The notes below the pieces were generated by a model. It made no database searches and was not told the DNA's origin. It saw only the letters and a list, made by a program, of their open reading frames with translations. The position numbers and the translations under genes are program-made. From Coenobita brevimanus (Eukaryota; Arthropoda; Malacostraca; Decapoda; Coenobitidae), in the NCBI GenBank assembly GCA_032717465.1, contig CM064632.1, forward strand, positions 28,438,578 to 28,502,577: DNA of 64,000 nt. Reading direction: 5' to 3'. Below, piece after piece: positions 41,637-52,790 of this stretch. Each line of letters opens with the position of its first letter. Positions within the stretch are counted from its first letter, which is position 1.

Positions 41637-41855
41637 GGACCCTCCAGAACCCACGAGAACATGTGCACCAATCAAAAATAATGGACAAGAGGTGTGAGGG
41701 AGCCTCCTACACCCACGAGAATAAAGTGTAGTATATAAAAAGAAAACTAAGGAAGATGCGTCAGAGAGCCTCCTAAATCCACCAAAACAGTTGCTCTAAA
41801 CATAAAGAATAAGGAAGATGTCAGGGAGTCTCCTAAGTCCGCCAAAATTCTCGGC
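41637..41855. repeat. About 60-bp repeats derived from a MITE-B end, right part
   Basis: Continuation of the array after the GC-rich insertion: GAGGGAGCCTCCTACACCCA, AAGGAAGATGCGTCAGAGAG and AAGATGTCAGGGAGTCTCC. About four units. Confidence 0.75.
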
Positions 41856-42167
41856 ACTTGGTAACTTCACATGCTGGTAACTTTGCCTGAACTACAACGA
41901 GAGAAAAGATCCACAAAAATTGCACTCTTATTTACACTGACATCAGCGGCTGGCGTTGGAAAAGTGTAAATTGGACCAAACTCGAACATAAAGTCAAATT
42001 TATTTCTCCATGTAACCCGGTGGAAAAAAAATATATCAGTTGTGGGTGATTTAATTAATGTGTAAAATTCAGGAAACAAGTCACATAAACAAACCAGGAT
42101 GTTGAAATTGTGTGGCTTTTGTGACATGACGTGAAGTGCAAAATACCATAATCACGATTGTCACTTT

Positions 42168-42169
<2 letters not shown>
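41856..42169. other. No gene recognised
   Basis: AT-rich sequence with one 86-codon minus-strand frame lacking any recognised motif. Confidence 0.4.
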
Positions 42170-42201
<32 letters not shown>

Positions 42202-42847
42202 TATCATGATCGTCGTCCTTCTCCTCTTCCTCTTGAATTCTTCCCCATCCACTCCTCTCCGTTTCCTCTTTCTCTCTCTTCTCTTACCTCTCATCATCAT
42301 CAACATCATCTCTCCATTTTCTCCATCACTTGTCTTTCTTCTCTTCCTCCTTCCTTACTTATTTCCCCGTTTCATTTCTTCGCCAGTTTCTTTCTTCTTC
42401 TTCTCTTCTTCCTCTGTCACTCCTCTCTCCTCTTCTTTTTCCTCTCTCCTCTTCTTTTTCCTCTCTCCTCTTCTTTTTCCCCTCTCATGTTCATTCACTC
42501 TTCTCTCTCGTTTCTCCCACACTTCATTCCTCTTAATCTTTTCTCTCTTGCTCCCTTCTCTTTCTCCACTCTTTTCCTCACTTTTACTCTCCTCTTTTTT
42601 CTCTCCCATTCCATTCCCTGCCTCTCTCTCATCCTCTTCTCTCCTGCACATTCACCTTTCTCCTTTCCTGTCAACCTACCCCTCTTCCCTCGTGTGCCCT
42701 CTTCCTCTCTGATTATCCCTCTCTACTCCTCCTCTCTCCACCTTTCCCTTACCTTCTCCTCTACTGTCTTGTCTCTCTTCCTCCTACTTATTCCCTTATC
42801 ACCTTCCTCCCCTCTCATCATGCCTGTTACCCTTCTCCTCCTCCTCC

Positions 42848-42887
<40 letters not shown>

Positions 42888-42889
42888 AT
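42170..42889. repeat. Polypyrimidine tract ending in (ATC)n
   Basis: About 720 bases with the top strand almost wholly C and T: a perfect CT run at 42171-42199, mixed CTCTTCCTC words with tandem CTCTCCTCTTCTTTTTCC (about 42424-42485), and ATC repeats at 42847-42889. Serine/leucine-rich frames reflect composition. Such tracts can form triplex or H-DNA. Confidence 0.9.
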
Positions 42890-42962
42890 TTTAATCCTCT
42901 CCTGTCCCTTTGTGACTGTGTCTGAGCGCCTGAAGGCGGAAGACGGAACACATAACAAGTAG

Positions 42963-42963
<1 letters not shown>

Positions 42964-43039
<76 letters not shown>
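42964..43039. repeat. (CA)38 microsatellite
   Basis: A perfect run of about 76 bases. Confidence 0.98.
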
Positions 43040-43043
<4 letters not shown>

Positions 43044-43749
43044 CTTAAAACAACGCCTGCGTTTGCTCCGCGAGCGCAGGTGTAACAGGCAAAGGTCAAG
43101 GTCATTTTTCTCTTCAATCATACTTCCACGATAGGTACAGCCGTGGGAGGTTATGTGTATTGTATTCTTGCCAAGAGCGGTATTATGAGGCTGTGCGTTG
43201 CCTTCATAATAGAGAATATTGCAATGTTTACTATTTCGTGTTACGCATGATGGCCTGCCCTCCCTCCTTCGTGTTCCCTCACCCCTCTCCTCCCTCTGGT
43301 GTTTGTCAGTCTGTCCAGATGACAGTGTTCGGCGTCATTTGAGTTGAAACTGTGATGAGTGTATGTGTACGTGTGTGACTTCAAATATTGCTCATTTCGC
43401 CCTGAGCTTCACCCAGGTCGACTCACAAGGCTGTATTTGGATTCTGTGATAGCCGAGGTATACAGCCGCAGGTCGTACAGTATGAGTGAAATACAAAGAC
43501 TGCGACGGGAGATTACCTAATGCCTGTGGGGAAAGGTACAGCTGTCATGGGGTTGGTGTTGCGGTCATTTGTTAACACTTCACTACGATGGTCTAGTCTA
43601 TAATATTAAATCAACACTTTCCTTTTAGAAGACGCTCTGGAAACTCGAGGAGTAAAAAATAGCCTTCATTAACCCCCTTCATCTCAAACTGAAGAAAACT
43701 GTCAATAAGTTGCATAGCATTTTTTCATGATTTAAGCACATATTCACGT
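43040..43749. other. No gene recognised
   Basis: Mixed sequence with short frames only. Confidence 0.4.
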
Positions 43750-43832
43750 ATTAATCTCTTGTTACAGCTCAGCATTCAAGATGGAGAGGTGACAGTTTTA
43801 GGTCAGGTTAGAATAAAAGGACTACAGTATAG
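43750..43832 (+). mobile_element. MITE-A partial copy, right half
   Basis: TTAATCTCTTGTTACAGCTC, AGCATTCAAGATGGAGAGG and ACAGTTTTAGGTCAGGTTAG are the right third of the family. The left part is absent. Confidence 0.8.
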
Positions 43833-44084
43833 TTTAGGAAGCACAGCACCAAATGACCGTCATATGATTGGGAGAAGTTTTTCGAAATAAGGGGGGTGGG
43901 TGAGTAGACACAGCCTTCATTGTTCCTTCACTACCAGTTGGCTGAAATCGCTTGTTATCAGCAGGAGTAAACTACCAAAAGACGTCCTTGTATAGAAACA
44001 GTTAAATGGGTTGGAAAAAGAGAATCGTCACTGCTGGACTAACTCTGTAATGGTCATATCTTCAGTATTTCATGCCAAATAACG
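43833..44084. other. No gene recognised
   Basis: Nothing distinctive apart from a G-rich GGGGGGTGGG at 43895. Confidence 0.4.
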
Positions 44085-44260
44085 CCAGATGATTTTAGTC
44101 TGCTGAAAAAGTAAAAACCACGATGTCATAATCTCACCATTAACTCTCCGGAATTACCAGCTCCAGTATTGTATTCCAGCTGACATCAGACGATTTTATT
44201 CAGCTGAGGGTGAGTCATAGGAGCCTGAGTGTTAATCCGTCACCGTGAATCATCTCATGG
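44085..44260 (+). repeat. Family C repeats, head-to-tail pair
   Basis: GCCAGATGATTTTAGTCTGC (44087) and TCAGACGATTTTATTCAGCT (44186) are about 100 bases apart, joined by CCAGTATTGTATTCCAGCTG. This shows the natural period of the family. Confidence 0.72.
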
Positions 44261-45429
44261 ACGAGCACTTCCATTAGGCACTTTTATTGAAGCAGACGAC
44301 AGACGGTTTTGTTAGTGGAGAGAAAAGGCTATATTTGATCTCCACCTTGACAGTGTTTTTAAAGTCATATGTTATCTAAAGGTAGCAAGAGTTCATTGTA
44401 AAGTGCGTCATCGGAGTGAAGGGGTTAACGTTTCCACTTCCATTATGCTTTGTATTTTCATTTGATGTCTGCCAGTTCTTACATTTTTTTTTTTAGTCCT
44501 TCGAGCTGGAGGCATTAGATGCAGTCTTTATTAACCCCTTGTCTACTTGGGTTATTTCTAAGCTGGATAAACTCATCTGGTTGTATAAAAAAAAAAAAAA
44601 AAGGAAAAAGGAAAGTAGAGATACACCTTGCGCGTGAAAATCTTTAGGGTGTTACTGACTGACGGGGCCGGTCCTTGAGATGTTTTCCTGCATATAAAAA
44701 GCCATTATCGGTTTATAAGGGGTTAATGGGGATTGCTTGAAACCTTTGGGCTGAATAAAATCCTTTGTGGCAGTGAATGGTAAATACACAAGACGTCATG
44801 GAACTGAAGGGGAAAGTAGACACTATTTTAAACCACTTCACTGCCAGACAAATCCCTAAGGCTGGAAAGACCGTCTAATCGTAGTCAGAATAACATAAAA
44901 ACAAAGAAATGGCAGTAAAGGTTTTAAAAAGTAGGCCTGAACTGAGCTACAGCAGAGCACAAAATGGAACGACGGGATGGGGAGAGTTTCGGGTTGGAGT
45001 GAGAGAGGATTTGCGAGGAAGGGAGGCAGATAGTTGTTCAGAGTTATGATTGAAAAGGGGGAATGGCGTGGATTCGAAACTGGGAGAATGGGATGGGGAT
45101 GGTAGTGAAAAGGGCAGAGTAGGATGGAAAGCGATAGAACAGGGGTCACTCTGTCTTGTCGTCGACATTCCCCACCACCTCTCGCTAATCAGTTTATTGC
45201 TGTATCTGGTACCACTCACTTCAGTCAGTTTAGAGCTAATAGTAAAGCAAAAAATGAAAATAAAAATAAAAAAGGGCGATTTGTGATATTAGTTAAATGA
45301 TATGGAGGCTTCTTTAATGAAAAAGAAAGAAAGAAAAAGTCAGGGTTTCAGATAAATAGCTTACTTTTCCTGGCATCTGGTGACTTGAGTAAAAATTGTC
45401 AAACTTGGTCTTTGATGCTGGTGGTGCTT
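44261..45429. other. No gene recognised; scattered family C-like words
   Basis: CATTAACCCCTT, GCTGAATAAAATCC (44750) and ACCACTTCACTGCCAG (44832) are words that recur with decay across the window. An A run lies at 44588-44603. Ninety-codon frames at 44856-45286 overlap on both strands and have no recognisable content. Confidence 0.45.
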
Positions 45430-45560
45430 CTTGTAGTTTGTTCACCTTAACTTGGCGGAGAGTTTCGTTATTTGCTGCCCATTTCCCATGACTTAGTGGA
45501 AGGAGAAGACAGTAGTGCAACTCTATATCTTTTCCATAACACTTCTTTGTGACTGTTGTT
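45430..45560 (+). mobile_element. MITE-A left-half copy
   Basis: GTTTGTTCACCTTAACTTGG, CATGACTTAGTGGAAGGAG and TATCTTTTCCATAACACTTC. It breaks off at about 45560. Confidence 0.8.
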
Positions 45561-45594
45561 CGTTATCTTAACATGTCGGCAAGTTTGTTTGTTT

Positions 45595-45745
45595 GTTTTT
45601 CTTTTGTAGTTGAATGGCAGAAATGAATCATACTGCGGCTCTACATGTTTTCCATAAACATCTTCGTGACTAGCACCATATTATAGTGGTAATCAGTTGT
45701 TACAGCACAGTATACAAGATGGTGAGACTGCTTTTTTATACATAA
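45595..45745 (+). mobile_element. MITE-A right-half copy
   Basis: GAATGGCAGAAATGAATCAT, CATCTTCGTGACTAGCACC and GTTACAGCACAGTATACAAG. Together with the preceding half it gives a broken or duplicated element, with the body segment present twice. Confidence 0.8.
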
Positions 45746-46249
45746 AGTGAACAGGATATAGTCATCACTGAAACCAGATCTGTGCACGATATATGATTGC
45801 CATTGGAAAAAAAAAAAAAAAGGCCTGCCTTCAGATATTTTCCTCTGCTTTGTCGGACAGGTAATTTGCATGCAAGTAAGAGTGGCACATTTGTTTTGGG
45901 TGCGAGGTAATGTGCGGGGGATGATAGAAGACATTGTTGTCTGGCAACATCACTGAAAAGAGACACATTAAAAAGGCATTAAGAGGGAGAGGAATTTCGC
46001 GTACACTGTGATTTCCGCCATTGTGTTGTTGGTGATGGTGTGTGGACTGGGATGAGGCCGGGCACTGCCGTTGATGCCAGAATTAACAACACTCGTTAAT
46101 GGTTAGTCGTAAAAAATGGCTGGCTGGATTGTAGGTGGAGTTGGTTTCCCCGCCACCCCTGCCAGTGTTTGTTTTTATCAATCCCCTGAAGCAGGATGGT
46201 TTCCTTTGCCGCAGCTCGCCCTATACCGGTACCGTTTTGCGAAATTCAG

Positions 46250-46250
<1 letters not shown>
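45746..46250. other. No gene recognised; A run at 45808-45822
   Basis: Short frames only, on both strands. Confidence 0.4.

Positions 46251-46251
<1 letters not shown>

Positions 46252-46340
<89 letters not shown>
46252..46340. repeat. (TG)n microsatellite
   Basis: A perfect run of about 89 bases. Confidence 0.98.
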
Positions 46341-46343
<3 letters not shown>

Positions 46344-47077
46344 AATTAATATGTTTTATCCTTCCTCTGTTCATCTCCCGAAAATGAAAGATGTTCTGTG
46401 GAGAAAGGCCTTCAGAGGCACTAATCATTGAAATATATTGTGGATTTGAATTTCTTTTTTAACATTAATTTCGTCATACTAATTTTTTTTTTTTTTACTT
46501 TTATTTTTGGCTTTAATCTTTTTTTCATGGTGTCTGTCAAATTTACTCTGATGTACACTCGGCAAGATTTCCGACTGGACCACCTGGTTGCGGGATTTGG
46601 CTAACTTGGCAACGGAGCACGCCAGTGTGTGTGTGTGTGCCCGACAATTTTTCGAATCGCTAAGCTTCATCCTCCGAATTATATTATGTGGCCATTTTAT
46701 TATGCTATAATATAAGCTAATAAATATTATGTGATTGGGATAATGGGATGTGCACTATACTATTCATAGTCTGAGTTATATAAAATAATTCTCTTGCCTT
46801 GTAGCGTGAACCACGATACAGATTGAGTTGTGGTCGAGCAGGGCAGTACTCCCGAGGTGGATGGAAAGCTGATGACAGGGAGTGCTGGAGCTCCCGTTTC
46901 ATCAGCCCTCAGGACTAGTTCCTGACCATCCCCCTTTGCTGAACTTTTTCAGTGTCTCAGTTACACAGAGAGTAGGCCAGCATGCTCTCCAGTACAAATT
47001 TCTCTATCTATCTTCACCAAACTACATGCACAGTACACACTACACTTCCTATTCAAAATTCACCAAAATGGCGTCAA
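46341..47077. other. No gene recognised upstream of the LINE
   Basis: AT-rich with a T run at 46483-46496. The last part contains the target site TTCACCCAG (47078-47086) of the LINE. Confidence 0.45.
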
Positions 47078-47189
47078 TTCACCCAGCCTCGGAGTCCCCA
47101 GGGGGGGGACCATAAATGCCCCCGCCATCTGCCCCTCTCCCGGTGACGACTCGAGGTGCCTGGAACCACTGTCTGACTCTCTTCTTCTT

Positions 47190-48424
47190 CATTTCTGCAA
47201 CATTCGCGGCCTTTCCTCTAACTTTCGCTCTGTTAGCACCACCTTTCCTCCTCTAAACCTCACCTTCTTTTTCTAACGGAGACTCAGCTGTCTGAGGCAA
47301 CTGACAGCAAACCCTTTTCTGTATCCTCCTACTTTCTCTATACTCATTTCAAAGCCAAAGGTGGCTGTTGTGTATACATACGCAACGACTTATCTTGCTC
47401 TCGTGTTCCTGAACTTGATTCTTCTGAATTCTCCACTCTCTGGCTTCGGCTTTCCTGTCATTCTCTGACTAAATATATCTGTGCTGTTTACTTATCCCCT
47501 AATTCTACTGACTATCAAAAATTCTTTGACTATCTTACTTCTACGATGGAACACATTCTGTCCATTTCTCCTTTCTCTGAAATCTCCATTCTTGGAGATT
47601 TCAATGTTCACCACCACCTTTGGCTCTCCTCTCCTTTCACAGATCCACCTGGTGAACAAGCCTACATCTTTTCTATCCTTAATGACCTAGAGCAGCTTGT
47701 ACAGCACCCTACCCGTATCCCTGACCGTCTTGGAGAGAGCTCCAACATACTTGACCTCTTCCTCACAACTAATCCTTCTGCTTACTCTGTTAATCTTTTC
47801 TCTCCGTTGGGCTCCTCCGATCACAACCTTATTACCTTAACCTGTCCTATCGCTCCAGTACGGCCTGCGGACCCTCCAGGGAAACGTTGTCTCTGGCATT
47901 TTGGAGCCGCGGACTGGGAGGCCCTCAGGCAGTACTTCTTTGATTTTCCCTGGAATGATTATTGCTTCCATGGCCGTGAGCCATCTGAGTGTGCCTTGCG
48001 CATTACGGAGGTTATTCTCTCGGGCATGGAAGCATACATTCCTTTCTCATATCCTTTGACTAATGCAAGAAAGCCTTGGTTTAATCACGCTTGTTTTAAT
48101 GCTGTCCGCAACAAGGAGAAGGCCTACAAAAGGTACCGGAGCCAACCCACCCCTGAATCACAAAATCTTTACGTTTCTGCCCGGAATCGTGCTAAGTCTG
48201 TTCTTCGCTCTACTAAAAATAATTTCATCCATACTAAATGCTCTCAACTCTCCAACTCGAATTCTTCCCGCTCCTTCTGGCACCTTGCCAAAAATCTTTC
48301 TAACAACTTTACCTCATCATCCTTCCCTCCTCTTTTCTACTCTGATGGTTCTGTAGCTACAGTATTTCTTCTACTGATAAAGCAGATCTCTTCGCACAGA
48401 CTTTCTCCTCCAATTCCACCTTAG
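47190..48424 (+). pseudogene. LINE ORF2 endonuclease and linker part
   Basis: The apurinic-type endonuclease begins at about 47193 with FCNIRGLSSNFRSV. A frame change near 47265 leads to [12 protein letters not shown] (the catalytic Glu box, TETQ). Later the frame gives [14 protein letters not shown] (GDFN box) at about residue 13 of the open frame from 47546, and [13 protein letters not shown] (the SDH catalytic histidine box). A linker follows with [20 protein letters not shown] and [10 protein letters not shown]. It leaves frame at about 48360, and the 3' end of this reading is out of frame noise. Confidence 0.9.
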
Positions 48425-50031
48425 ACGATTCCGGTGCTGTTCCTCCATCACTTCCCCCCTCTGACTTCCTCATGGCTGACATTAAAATTTCTTCAGTTGA
48501 TGTATTTTCTGCCATTACTGGCCTCAGTACTAACAAGGCATATGGGCCTGATGGGGTCCCTCCTGTTGTTCTCAAAAACTGTGCTTCTGTGCTTACACCC
48601 TGCCTAGGCAAACTATTTCGCCTTTGTCTGTCAACTTGTACCTTTCCTTCTTGCTGGAAGTTTGCTCTCATTCAGCCAGTCCCAAAGAAGGGTGACCACT
48701 CCCAACCCTCCAACTATCGTCCAATTGCTTTAACGTCCTGTATTTCAAAAGTTTTCGAGTCAATTCTTAATAGAAAAATTTTAAGGCATCTTTCCTATCA
48801 CAACCTTCTTTCCGATCGTCAGTATGGGTTCCGTCAGGGACGCTCCACTGGCGATCTTCTCACCTACCTTTCAGACTCCTGGTCATCCTCCTTTCGGGAC
48901 TTTGGCGAAAGCTTTGCCATTGCACTTGACATCTCAAAGGCTTTCGATCGAGTCTGGCATAAATCTTTAATTTCCAAACTGCCCTCCTACGGTTTCTATC
49001 CTTCTATCTGTGCCTTCATCGCTAGCTTCCTTTCTGGTCGTTCTATAGCTGCTGTCGTAGAAGGCCATTGTTCTTCTCCTAGATCTATCAACAGTGGTGT
49101 TCCTCAGGGCTCTGTCCTATCACCAACTCTCTTCCTTTTATTCATCAATGATCTTCTAAGCTGTACATCTAACCCTATCCACTCATACGCTGATGACTCT
49201 ACACTTCACCTTTCCATTCGGTTCCCGCAACGCCCATCTCAACAGTTACTTCAACAAACAAGGGATGAGGCTATGGCACACCTAATGTCTGACTTGGCTC
49301 GTATCTCTGACTGGGGTAAAAATAATATGGTTGTCTTTAATGCATCTAAGACTCAGTTCTTACACCTATCAACCCGACAAAATCTTCCACAGGTATACCC
49401 ACTAATGTTTAATAATATTCAGATTAATCCTGCATCATCCTTGAACATGCTTGGGGTTTCATTTACTCGGGACTTATCTTGGAAAGATCATATTACATCT
49501 CTTGTAAAATCTGCTTCCAAGAGATTGGGTATGCTAAGCCGACTCCGCCCTTTCTTTACCCCTGCACAATTGTTGACTCTATACAGGGGTTTTATCCGCC
49601 CCTGTGTGAAGTACAACTCTCATGTGTGGGGAGGCTCCCCACATACAGCTCTTCTCAATAGGGTGGAGTCAAAGGCTTTTCGTCTCATTAACTCTCCTCC
49701 TCTTACTGACTCCCTTCAACCTCTGTCTCTTCGCCGCACTGTTGCATCTTTATCTCTTTTCTATCGCTACTTTAATGGTCACTGCTCCTCTGAACTGTCT
49801 GCATGCATTCCTCCACCTCTACGACGGGCGCGTAGCACCCGTCTGGCAGCAAACTCTCATCCCTTTTCTGTCCAACTCTCTAATGCAAGAGTTAACCGTT
49901 ACTCCCAGTCTTTCATTTATGCAACAGGTCAGCTCTGGAACTGTCTCCCTCTGTCTGTATTTCCTTCTGCCTATGATCTCCAGTCTTTCAAACGTAGTGT
50001 GTCCAGGCATCTCAAAATGATCGGATCTTGA
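48355..50031 (+). pseudogene. LINE ORF2 reverse transcriptase part
   Basis: The frame is open from about 48355 and its first ATG is 48472. It gives a complete reverse-transcriptase domain: SNYRPIALTSCISKVFE and YGFRQGRSTGDLLTYL, motif A ALDISKAFDRVWH with the first catalytic Asp, motif B NSGVPQGSVLSPTLF, and motif C HSYADDSTL with the catalytic Asp pair. Then LNMLGVSFTRDLSWKDHI and the C-terminal part with GQLWNCLPLSVFPSAYDL and SFKRSVSRHLK end at TGA 50029-50031. Catalytic residues are intact; only the upstream frameshift separates it from the endonuclease. The clade is Jockey or a related I/CR1-type group. Confidence 0.93.
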
Positions 50032-50144
50032 ATTTGGCTCTCTGTTGTATTTTGTTTTTCTCTTGGAGGGAACTGTTACTGCGGGCTCGTGGCCTTTGGT
50101 TCCTTCTTCCTCGCATTAAAAAAAAAAAAAAAAAGTTCACCCAG

Positions 50145-50409
50145 AAATGGCATGATGTAGGGGGAAGGGAGGGCTATGGGAGTGAACGGCCAACAGTTAT
50201 ATATTGTTAGTCATTTCACTATAGTTATTAAGGTGTCAATGATATCTTGTATCCTAAATAATAATAAACCTATTAATTTTTATTATCTTTATATAGACGC
50301 GGTTACACACTAGGATACCCCCTCCCTCGTTAACGGAAAACATGCAGCCTTCACCGCCGCGACTCTCTCTCTCTCTCTCTCTCTCAAACTCCTCAGCTGG
50401 CTATCAGTA

Positions 50410-50442
<33 letters not shown>

Positions 50443-51027
50443 TATCAGTTTGTGCTAACGAGTAATGACGTTGCATTTAGTATGTTTACCTAAAATTTAA
50501 TAGTGTCAACATACAAGTGCAATACATAACCACCTCACATTACGGATTACGTTAATCAGTAATCAATACTTATTTGCATAGTTTATATTTCAGTAAAAGT
50601 CATGGGGTAGCCATACCCACAGTGATATTTTCGTTAATGTTAAAGGTAATCGTGTGTTCAGTGGCGGATACCAGTTAGAGGGGAGGTTGCCGCTGACACC
50701 TCCAATCCTCATAGCTACGATGGTGAGCTGTAGTGTCACTGCAGAGGTTCCTGTTCCTCCAGTTACGTCAATAATTAAAGTTAACATACTGATGAACAGC
50801 CATTTCTTGTGAAAAATACAAACAGCCTATATGGAATTCTCAAAATACATTTATGAAGCACATTGTGGAAGCTTTTCAGCTCTCACGCACCAGTCACAAT
50901 CTTTGTCCTTGTTTCAGTATTGCCAGCCTGACAGTGTGCAGTGTTAATGAACATGCTATTAATACTAGTTCTATATGCTTATTTACATTTGGAACAACAG
51001 AATTGAAAGCAGGATTTCATTCAGTAC
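50145..51027. other. No gene recognised; (CT)n and (AC)n runs
   Basis: CT run at 50361-50385 and AC run at 50411-50440. No coding signal. Confidence 0.5.
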
Positions 51028-51420
51028 ACAGAATGCCAAATACAGCATGTGCGTGTGTGCGTGTGGGTGTGGAATAATACTTGTGGTGAGGGAGGGGGGA
51101 GTATAGTGAGTATGAAATGTGTGTCATAATGGTAATATGAGTGTGTGCATACGTGGCTAAGGACGTCCAAGACTGATATGTAATCTTTGCCTTTAAAACT
51201 CGATGACAAACACCTCAGTATTTATTTGGGTTCTATTTATAAGTTTGTAGCATGGTACATTATTATATTTTTATGATTATGTTTTGGGAGTGAAACCTGA
51301 GACACCATATAAAGACAAACACTGAAATATTTTTAAAAATGCATTATGTGTGGCAATATACATGAATAACAGTATTTCAGGAAGAAATATTACTGTATTA
51401 TAACATTTAAATACGTTGTA
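51028..51420 (+). repeat. Left long inverted repeat
   Basis: Pairs with 55735-56123. Outer 300 bases match closely, inner 90 more loosely (ACATGAATAACAGT against ACATGAATTACTAT). Confidence 0.88.
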
Positions 51421-52100
51421 GGTGTGTAGTGCCACAAATTTGATATTCATGTATGTGTTTAGAAGTACTGTAATTTTAAGTTAGATAGGGTGTAACATGA
51501 ATATTAGTTTATAAGTTCCTACCGTAAGTAGTAATTCATATGTTAATGATTAATGTAGGGTTAACTATTTTTATATGTATGTATCTCTATATCTATTCAT
51601 TGGGTGATGTAATTGTGGATGTTGAGCTATGGGAATTCCCCGTCTGGTCGAGTAATGAATAACAGATGCGCGCGGCTTTTCCTCTTCCTTTGTGCGTCGC
51701 TATTGGGCGTCGAGTTTAAACTTTAAACAGAATAATGATGAATATACAATTCTTTCCGTAACCTAGTTGTGAAATGTTTACTAATGAAGCTGTTAGAACC
51801 CAAATATGTAAGATTAACAGTCCAAAAGGCCTAAATAATGTCATTTGTGAGGATTTAAAGGTCCCGTTTATCTTAGCCGTCACTAGATGGCATGAGCTGC
51901 CCTAAAATTCAAAGTGAGATAGTGATAGAATCAGTATCTAAATTAAGTAAGGAATAAATCCCAAATTTTCCCCAATTCAATCAAAAGTCCTGGCATCATG
52001 GGTACACTGCTAAATAAATTGTAAAGAGAATTGAAACCCACCATATTTCAAAAACACCACCTCATTTGACTTAGCAGTGGCGTCGCTAGCATACCCAAGG
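51421..52100. other. Element interior, no gene recognised
   Basis: AT-rich sequence without tandem structure or long frames. Confidence 0.45.
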
Positions 52101-52103
52101 AGC

Positions 52104-52289
52104 CCACTCGAGGTCCAGACGTTGTATATAATGGACGTTCGTTCAGGTGAGCCATCCACATTTCTCCTTCCTCCCCCTCTTTTTCTTTGTTTAATCCTTA
52201 TTTGTCATGGATTATATGACGTAATATTGTTGAAAGTTTAACGTAGCCACTCGAGGTCCAGACGTCGTATATAATGGACGTTCGTTCAG
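52104..52289. repeat. 43-bp direct duplication
   Basis: CCACTCGAGGTCCAGACG followed by TATATAATGGACGTTCGTTC occurs at 52104-52146 and 52247-52289 with one CpG-type difference, separated by 100 bases. It could be the long duplication of an inserted segment or a minimal tandem repeat. Confidence 0.85.
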
Positions 52290-52601
52290 TCCCCAGACAC
52301 CGGCGACGTCAGTGCGAGCATGAGGCCTTCCCATAGTATTGTCCAAAGACTTGAGCATACACACATTACACTATCCATGAATTATTATATAAACCAAATG
52401 TAATTGTAATAGTATTATTGATCTATCAAGTGAATTTTATTTTGTAAATAAGAAATAGAAATCTGGAATTGATGTAATCTGGTAACGAAAGAGCGAAATT
52501 CAAAACCATTAACCTTTTTCTTTCTTGTAACTAAGGTTAGGAAATTAGGAGCGTGGAAGGGAACTTAGTGACTGTGAGCAATGATGTAATTTTGAAATGA
52601 A

Positions 52602-52790
52602 CCTCGAGGCTAAACCAGCCCGAGTGATTATGTATTCTTAGTGATTATACAATGTCTGAATAGTACCTCGAGGCTAAACAAGCCCGAGTGATTACGAATA
52701 CTTAGTGATTAAACAATTTTTTTTTTTTTTAAATTGAGCCTCGAGGCTACACAAGCCTGAGTGATTATACATTTTTGGTGATTATGTGGT
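52602..52790. repeat. About 64-bp tandem repeat, CCTCGAGGCTAAACCAGCCC
   Basis: Three copies start at 52602, 52666 and 52739. Each contains a CCTCGAGG palindrome, GCCCGAGTGATTA and TTAGTGATTA. A diverged fourth (GGTTCGAGGCTATGCCAGCC) is at 52903. The third copy carries a T-run insertion. Confidence 0.85.

Larger units (their letters stand above)
47087..50135 (+). mobile_element. Jockey-like LINE, 3.05 kb, with poly(A) and 9-bp target duplication
   Basis: TTCACCCAG lies at both ends (47078-47086 and 50136-50144). The 3' end is a 17-base A run (50118-50134). Endonuclease, linker and reverse-transcriptase regions follow in order. No ORF1 (gag-like) frame is present, so the copy is 5'-truncated near the start of ORF2. 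Two frame breaks (about 47265 and 48360) inactivate it, but the long open stretches show recent insertion. Fragments of the same family lie at 17640-17752 and 30580-30900. Confidence 0.92.

Noticed and set aside
42136..42894. 252-codon Leu/Ser/Pro/Phe-rich frame
   Set aside because: It is a polypyrimidine tract; composition alone explains a frame without stops.
45408..45430. A MITE-A promoter-like or gene start near this point
   Set aside because: Only the repeated MITE end is present; no TATA, initiator or coding exon could be supported.
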